DNA from: Lactobacillales bacterium
Lineage (GTDB): Bacteria > Bacillota > Bacilli > Lactobacillales > Streptococcaceae
NCBI GenBank assembly: GCA_031257815.1
Contig: JAIRNX010000067.1
Location: forward strand, 1 to 9,352
Direction: 5' to 3'
Length of the DNA stretch: 9,352 nt
Part shown: positions 6,703 to 9,352 of the stretch, in pieces
Layout: every line of letters starts with the position of its first letter
Position numbering within the stretch: the stretch's first letter is position 1
Made by a program: the position numbers and the translations under genes
The notes under the pieces: model-generated
What the model was told of the DNA's origin: nothing
Databases searched by the model: none
Seen by the model: the letters and a program-made list of their open reading frames with translations, nothing else

Positions 6703-6717
6703 TAGACCTGTTCTAAG
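6703..6717 (+). repeat. Eroded repeat terminus abutting copy 2
   Basis: TAGACCTGTTCTAAG matches 13 of 15 bases of the right end of copy 1 (TAGACAGGTTCTAAG) and runs straight into the left end of copy 2. It may be the remains of an older element at the same site. It is short enough that chance cannot be excluded. Confidence 0.35.
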
Positions 6718-6997
6718 AACCTGTTAACGATCTCTCAATGGATGAAATCCCGTTATACAAATTGTAATTAAGCAAAGCTTAAAACAATTTGTAAACCTGC
6801 CAGGTTTTTTGGAAAATTTTTATGCAATTCGAGGCTAAAAATACTGTTTTTAGGTAACAGATAAGAGAAAACGAAGAATGAGTTTTCTTTCACCGGAAAC
6901 GTAGGGATAGTTGTTCTATCGCGAGGCTTTTTAACAAAGAAGTGCGAAAAATTGACATAAATTTCACCATTATGGAAACAAGTTAACAGGTTCTTAG
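6713..6997 (-). repeat. Palindromic intergenic repeat, copy 2 (inverted, enlarged)
   Basis: The element has perfect 16-bp terminal inverted repeats, CTAAGAACCTGTTAAC at 6713-6728 and its reverse complement at 6982-6997. Read on the minus strand it aligns with copy 1: CCATAATGGTGAAATTT, CAATTTTTCGC, GTTAAAAAGCCTCG, and the central hairpin GATAG-AACAA-CTATC (6920-6906). The half from loop to right end is 81 nt, as in copy 1. The other half is about 115 nt longer because of two inserts, roughly 6749-6806 and 6836-6896, each about 60 bp and each containing inverted repeats. It occupies most of the 405-bp gap between the convergent genes rgg and yceD. No coding or RNA gene was recognised in that gap, and 6998-7068 shows no clear feature. 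Confidence 0.85.
6757..6792. repeat. Strong hairpin within the first insert of copy 2
   Basis: ACAAATTGT (6757-6765) pairs with ACAATTTGT (6784-6792), and inside them TTAAGC pairs with GCTTAA across an AAA loop. Only a small bulge interrupts about 16 paired positions. It lies in the part of copy 2 that copy 1 lacks, so it may be a separate small insertion. It could also act as a terminator-like structure between the two convergent genes. Confidence 0.6.
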
Positions 6998-7068
6998 GGG
7001 CTGGGAGACTTTCATGCATTTGGCGTGGAAAATAAGCTTAATTGTTGCCAATTCATTTCTCTATCATT

Positions 7069-7602
7069 TCACTCTTCAAAAAGATCTTTTAATTCATCAA
7101 AAGGGGAATTTGGCTTTTCTTTTTGCAGGATTTTGTACTGGCTTTCCGATATTACTTGCCAAGTTTTACCTTGAAGGTAATCATCATCGTTTTTTTCTTC
7201 TTCAGAAAGCACTTTTAAGGGAATACTTAGCAAAATATTATCTTTAACAGAATCGTCTAAATCAATTATTTGCTCTTCAATGATTAAAACTTCATCCTCT
7301 TTTATCAGCTCATCGCGCTTATCAAACTGCTCCTGCGTCATAAAAGTTTCATCTACTGAAAATTTCATCGGTAAAGATACAGGTTTTAAAGAACGCGTAG
7401 ATGGAAGTGTTAAGGTTACATAAGCTTGATAGTGCAAAATATATTTGCTCTTATTGACATATAAATTTCCGTCAACTTTTGCCAAAGAAACATCTAAAAT
7501 ATCTTTATTTCGTGCCATTAAATCGGTTTTTACATCTAAATTTTCTACAAAAGCTAAAGAATCATCAAAATATTTTTCTAACTCTAAAACAAACCATTGC
7601 AT
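7069..7602 (-). CDS. yceD: DUF177/YceD family protein
   Basis: A 177-aa acidic protein beginning MQWFVLELEKYFDD. It carries the family core IIDLDDSVKDNILLSIPLKV (about residues 111-130) and ends PFDELKDLFEE. DUF177 proteins are linked to ribosome and 23S rRNA processing, and the gene is often next to rpmF (ribosomal protein L32); no rpmF is visible here. The Cys motif of many family members is absent, replaced by LSEEEKNDDDYLQGKTW, as expected in lactobacilli and relatives. The ATG at 7602 was chosen because AGGAGG (7616-7611) lies 8 nt upstream; an earlier in-frame GTG overlaps that site. It lies 19 nt after the pyrG stop and is probably co-transcribed with it. Confidence 0.85.
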   Translation of the reverse strand: MQWFVLELEKYFDDSLAFVENLDVKTDLMARNKDILDVSLAKVDGNLYVNKSKYILHYQAYVTLTLPSTRSLKPVSLPMKFSVDETFMTQEQFDKRDELIKEDEVLIIEEQIIDLDDSVKDNILLSIPLKVLSEEEKNDDDYLQGKTWQVISESQYKILQKEKPNSPFDELKDLFEE

Positions 7603-7621
7603 ATGTAACACCTCCTAAAAT

Positions 7622-9217
7622 TTATTTAACTGCCACCCCAATAAACGCATGATACAAGCCATCTGGACGGTTCGGACGACTTGTTAACTCGGGATGAAAT
7701 TGACATGCTATAAAAAATTTTTTCTCAGGCAATTCCACAATTTCCACCAAACGATTATCTGGAGAAATTCCAGCAAAAACCAAGCCTAACTTTTCAAATT
7801 CTTTGCGATACTGATTGTTGAACTCATAACGATGACGATGACGTTTTTGTACCACTTCTTCCTCACCATATGCTGCCGCTGTTTTTGTTCCTCGCTTCAA
7901 TTTTGCAGGATATAACCCTAAACGAAGTGTTCCGCCCATATTTTCCACATTTTTCTTTTCTTCCATAATGTCAATAATATTATGCGGCGTATCTGGATTT
8001 AACTCCGTAGAGTTAGCATCCTCATACCCTGCTACATTCCGAGCAAATTCAACCATTGCTAGCTGCATTCCCAAACAAATTCCAAGAAAGGGAACATCAT
8101 TTTCACGAGCATAACGGATCGCTTCAATCTTCCCTTCAATCCCACGAGGTCCAAACCCTCCGGGAACAATAATTCCATCAGCTTCTCCAACCAATTTGGC
8201 AACATTTTTGGCAGTTACATCTACGGCGTTCACCCAGCATAAATCAATTTCCGTATCATGCGCATATCCCGCATGTTTCAACGCTTCCACCACCGAAAGA
8301 TATGCATCTGGAAGCTCTACATATTTTCCAACCAAGGCAATCTTCGTCTTCTGCGAAAGATTTATCACTTTTTTAACCATTGCTTTCCATTCGGTCATAT
8401 CAGCTTCTGGAGCTTCTAACTTCAAATTATCACACACTGTCTGGTCCATTTTCTGCACCTGCAAGTTCAACGGAATTTGATACAAATGCTCCACATCTAA
8501 AGATTCGATGACCGCCTCTGGAGCTACATCACAAAACTGTGCTAACTTATTTTTCACTTCACATGAAATCGGCATTTCTGTGCGAATTACCAACATATTT
8601 GGCTGAATTCCCAGTCCTCGCAATTCCTTTACGGAATGCTGCGTTGGCTTCGTCTTCATCTCTCCCGCCGCTTTCAAATACGGAAGAAGCGTGGTGTGAA
8701 TATACATCACATTATCACTTCCGACCTCTGATTTCATTTGCCGCAGCGCTTCAAGAAACGGTAATGATTCAATATCCCCAACCGTTCCCCCAACTTCCGT
8801 GATAATCACATCCGCATCTGTCGTTGTTGCCGCTCGCATAATATTTTCCTTTAACGCGTTGGTAATATGCGGAATCACCTGCACCGTTGCTCCTAAATAC
8901 TCACCTTTACGCTCTTTATGAATCACTTCCGAGTAAATTTTCCCAGTTGTTACATTGGAATATTTGTTCAAATTAATATCAATAAACCGCTCGTAATGTC
9001 CTAAATCCAAGTCCGTTTCTGCGCCATCATCGGTTACAAATACTTCTCCGTGCTGATAGGGACTCATCGTTCCAGGATCTACATTGATATACGGGTCAAA
9101 TTTTTGTAACGTCACTTTCAATCCACGATTTTTCAACAATCGCCCTAACGAAGCAGCCACAATTCCCTTCCCAATTGACGAAACAACTCCACCCGTTACA
9201 AAAATATACTTTGTCAT
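7622..9217 (-). CDS. pyrG: CTP synthase
   Basis: A 531-aa enzyme making CTP from UTP, ATP and glutamine, the last step of pyrimidine nucleotide synthesis. The N-terminal synthetase domain (1 to about 270) shows [20 protein letters not shown] (6-25), [20 protein letters not shown] (41-60) and [11 protein letters not shown] (141-151). The C-terminal class I glutamine amidotransferase domain has GGFGPRG (353-359), the nucleophile Cys381 in GICLGMQ, and the catalytic pair His508/Glu510 in FHPELTSRP. The length is normal. AAGGAG lies 8 nt before the ATG. In Gram-positive relatives pyrG is controlled by a CTP-sensitive leader; any such leader would lie beyond the window edge, because copy 3 of the repeat sits directly upstream of the ribosome binding site. 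yceD follows in the same operon. Confidence 0.97.
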   Translation of the reverse strand: MTKYIFVTGGVVSSIGKGIVAASLGRLLKNRGLKVTLQKFDPYINVDPGTMSPYQHGEVFVTDDGAETDLDLGHYERFIDINLNKYSNVTTGKIYSEVIHKERKGEYLGATVQVIPHITNALKENIMRAATTTDADVIITEVGGTVGDIESLPFLEALRQMKSEVGSDNVMYIHTTLLPYLKAAGEMKTKPTQHSVKELRGLGIQPNMLVIRTEMPISCEVKNKLAQFCDVAPEAVIESLDVEHLYQIPLNLQVQKMDQTVCDNLKLEAPEADMTEWKAMVKKVINLSQKTKIALVGKYVELPDAYLSVVEALKHAGYAHDTEIDLCWVNAVDVTAKNVAKLVGEADGIIVPGGFGPRGIEGKIEAIRYARENDVPFLGICLGMQLAMVEFARNVAGYEDANSTELNPDTPHNIIDIMEEKKNVENMGGTLRLGLYPAKLKRGTKTAAAYGEEEVVQKRHRHRYEFNNQYRKEFEKLGLVFAGISPDNRLVEIVELPEKKFFIACQFHPELTSRPNRPDGLYHAFIGVAVK

Positions 9218-9231
9218 GTCTGCATCTCCTT

Positions 9232-9352
9232 AAAACCTGTTAACGATCTCGGAGCGATGAATAATTTTGGCTCTTTTTTCACACTTTTTCGTTAAAAAGC
9301 CTCGATTTAGAACCACTAAACCTGCGTTTTTTGCCTCAAATTGTGAAAAAAT
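9232..9352 (+). repeat. Palindromic intergenic repeat, copy 3 (cut by window end)
   Basis: The sequence begins with AACCTGTTAACGATCTC (9234-9250), the terminal repeat. It matches copy 1 across the core: CGTTAAAAAGCCTCGA, the central hairpin TTTAG-AACCA-CTAAA (9306-9320) and TGCGTTTTTTGCCT. The distance from end to loop is about 81 nt, as in copies 1 and 2, so roughly 40 nt should lie beyond the window. The second half, as far as visible, pairs with the first (TTTTTTCACA on both arms). It sits right upstream of the pyrG ribosome binding site and would be in the pyrG leader or promoter region. Confidence 0.85.

Noticed and set aside
6664..7068. Possible RNA gene or CRISPR in the rgg-yceD gap
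   Set aside because: The structure is explained by the palindromic repeat copy and its inserts; there are no regularly spaced direct repeats and no tRNA-like fold was found.
7014..7247. Open frame of 77 codons on +
   Set aside because: It lies antisense to the 3' end of the DUF177 gene, has no ribosome binding site and no recognisable family; the minus-strand gene explains the sequence.
8196..8802. Two + strand open frames opposite pyrG
   Set aside because: They are shadows of the conserved CTP synthase frame and show no own features.

Overview
The window comes from an AT-rich, low-GC Gram-positive bacterium. The gene set fits the Lactobacillales, most likely Enterococcaceae: a family II (Mn-dependent) pyrophosphatase, RodA, an Rgg-type regulator paired with a short hydrophobic peptide, a DUF177 protein without the usual Cys motif, and CTP synthase. 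The genus cannot be fixed from the sequence alone.

Left part (1-5225, all on +). It opens with the 3' end of lepA, which carries a frameshift near position 200. The lepA-ppaC gap is filled by a 160-bp palindromic repeat. A tightly packed run follows: ppaC (pyrophosphatase), rodA (cell-wall glycosyltransferase), galU (UDP-glucose synthesis) and a DedA-family membrane protein. The genes overlap or nearly touch, so translational coupling is likely. An extended -10 promoter with an inverted repeat just upstream then drives a two-gene DUF948-YtxH unit, which ends at a strong bidirectional terminator.

Middle (5226-7068). This is the most interesting part. A 321-aa Rgg-like regulator is read rightward. 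Divergent from it is an unlisted 29-codon gene on the minus strand whose product has a basic start, a hydrophobic core and the ending IPPTVGG. It looks like a short hydrophobic peptide (SHP) pheromone, making a candidate Rgg/SHP quorum-sensing pair. Inverted 9-bp half-sites lie in the shared promoter region, next to both -35 elements. A second, enlarged copy of the palindromic repeat separates rgg from the convergent yceD.

Right part (7069-9352). pyrG (CTP synthase) and then a DUF177/YceD gene are read leftward as an operon. A third copy of the repeat starts just upstream of the pyrG ribosome binding site and runs off the window.

The three repeat copies (413-574, 6713-6997 inverted, 9232 to beyond the end) share terminal inverted repeats close to AGAACCTGTTAACGATCTC. 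They also share a central hairpin whose stem bases change in a compensating way between copies. Two shorter terminus-like fragments (5311-5327, 6703-6717) suggest repeated past activity. I do not recognise a named family for this element.
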